From contig CAAENW010000211.1 of NCBI GenBank assembly GCA_900757265.1, positions 1 through 13,796 of the forward strand: 13,796 nt of DNA, given 5' to 3'. The first letter of the stretch is position 1, and the number at the start of each line of letters is the position of its first letter. The translations under genes and the position numbers were made by a program. Below the pieces are notes generated by a model. The model ran no database searches and was not told where the DNA came from. It was given only the letters and a program-made list of their open reading frames with translations. Positions 13,145 through 13,796 of the stretch are shown here, piece by piece. The DNA is from an uncultured Collinsella sp. Lineage in GTDB: Bacteria; Actinomycetota; Coriobacteriia; Coriobacteriales; Coriobacteriaceae.

Positions 13145-13796
13145 ATGCTCGTCAACGCAGCAGACATGCTCAAGAAGGCTGAGGCCGGCAAGTACGGTCT
13201 CGGTGCCTTCAACACCAACAACCTCGAGTGGACCCTGGCTATTCTCCAGGCCGCCGAGGAGGCCAAGTCTCCGCTGATCCTTCAGTGCACCGCTGGTGCC
13301 GCTAAGTGGATGGGCGGTTTCAAGGTCTGCGCCGACATGGTCAAGGCTGCCGTCGAGGCCACGGGCGTTACCGTTCCCGTCGCCCTTCACCTCGATCACG
13401 GTTCTTACGAGGACTGCTTCAAGTGCATCGAGGCCGGCTTCACGTCCATCATGTATGACGGCTCTCACGAGGAGACCTTCCAGCTTAACCTCGACCGCAC
13501 CAAGGAGCTCGTTGAGCTTGCCCACTCCAAGGGCATGTCCATCGAGGCCGAGGTCGGCGGCATCGGCGGCACCGAGGACGGTGTGACCTCCAGCGGCGAG
13601 CTCGCTGATCCTGCTGAGTGCAAGCAGATCGCTGACCTGGGCGTCGACTTCCTCGCCTGCGGTATTGGCAACATCCACGGCGTGTACCCCGCCGACTGGG
13701 CTGGCCTTTCCTTCGAGCGTCTGGGCGAGATCAAGGCCCAGACCGGCGACCTGCCCCTCGTCCTGCACGGTGGCACCGGCATCCCCGAGGATCAGA
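13145..13796 (+). CDS. fba: Class II fructose-bisphosphate aldolase (partial, 3' end outside window)
   Basis: The first 217 residues are present with no stop, and the reading frame runs off the window. Zn-dependent class IIb aldolase: LH82-L-D84-H85-G (D84 general base, H85 zinc ligand), EAEVGGIGGTEDG (134-146), GNIH178G and LVLH208-GGTGIP, the other two zinc histidines. The spacing fits the ~285-310 aa class IIb enzymes. It cleaves fructose 1,6-bisphosphate to dihydroxyacetone phosphate and glyceraldehyde 3-phosphate in glycolysis. Start ATG 13145 has a perfect AGGAGG 8 bases upstream. The codon use is strongly biased (mostly C-ending or preferred codons such as AAG, GCC, GAG), as for a highly expressed gene. 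It has its own promoter and is separated from the MBL gene by 195 bases. Confidence 0.96.
   Translation, partial: MLVNAADMLKKAEAGKYGLGAFNTNNLEWTLAILQAAEEAKSPLILQCTAGAAKWMGGFKVCADMVKAAVEATGVTVPVALHLDHGSYEDCFKCIEAGFTSIMYDGSHEETFQLNLDRTKELVELAHSKGMSIEAEVGGIGGTEDGVTSSGELADPAECKQIADLGVDFLACGIGNIHGVYPADWAGLSFERLGEIKAQTGDLPLVLHGGTGIPEDQ

Noticed and set aside
1..13796. CRISPR arrays, tRNA, rRNA or riboswitch
   Set aside because: No regularly spaced repeats, cloverleaf sequences or recognisable conserved riboswitch cores were seen on either strand by eye. The only repeat clusters are the short palindromic modules near 1505 and 3550.

Overview
The window is GC-rich, gene-dense bacterial DNA. It reads best as a chromosomal segment of a gut actinobacterium of the class Coriobacteriia, close to Collinsella. 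This is inferred from codon use (strong G/C at third positions), good Shine-Dalgarno sites, the PadR/DUF1700 pair, CutC/DUF4931, a class IIb fructose-bisphosphate aldolase and the Bacillota-like order recJ-rel-MBL hydrolase. The genus is an impression from protein similarity, not a computed result.

Layout. (1) 1-1392: a stem-loop, then a cytoplasmic apiosidase-like glycoside hydrolase. (2) 1393-2231: a gene-poor scrap region with a 60-base inverted repeat, a tandem TACTCATTGGG repeat, the C-terminal relic of an IS110-family transposase and a possible frameshifted ParB-like relic. (3) 2232-3515, minus strand: a PadR regulator, a DUF1700 membrane protein and a short, apparently truncated membrane-anchored protein, expressed from a near-consensus promoter covered by dyads. 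(4) 3516-3733: a cluster of REP-like palindromic modules. (5) 3734-5212: cutC and a DUF4931 (GalT/HIT-like) gene, tightly coupled. (6) 5243-6241, minus: a bile acid:sodium symporter-family transporter, convergent with DUF4931 and divergent from recJ. (7) 6466-12949: a 21-codon leader ORF overlapping a very large RecJ that carries a complete helicase module, then bifunctional Rel, then an MBL-fold hydrolase. (8) 13145-end: start of class II fructose-bisphosphate aldolase, cut by the window edge.

How the genes fit together. recJ and rel are only 15 bases apart and form a DNA-repair/stringent-response operon. In Bacillota the usual order is recJ-apt-rel-dtd, and apt and dtd are absent here. PadR and DUF1700 form a typical self-regulated envelope-sensing cassette whose third member was probably cut by mobile-element activity next to it.

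The most notable item is the RecJ protein: DHH/DHHA1/OB nuclease modules are joined to an SF2 helicase with intact Walker A, DEAH and motif VI, placed where Bacillota RecJ has its poorly understood C-terminal domain. The REP-like repeats on both sides of the PadR/IS110 block, the overlapping leader ORF of recJ and the PadR operator architecture are also worth checking. No CRISPR array, tRNA, rRNA or intact mobile element was seen.
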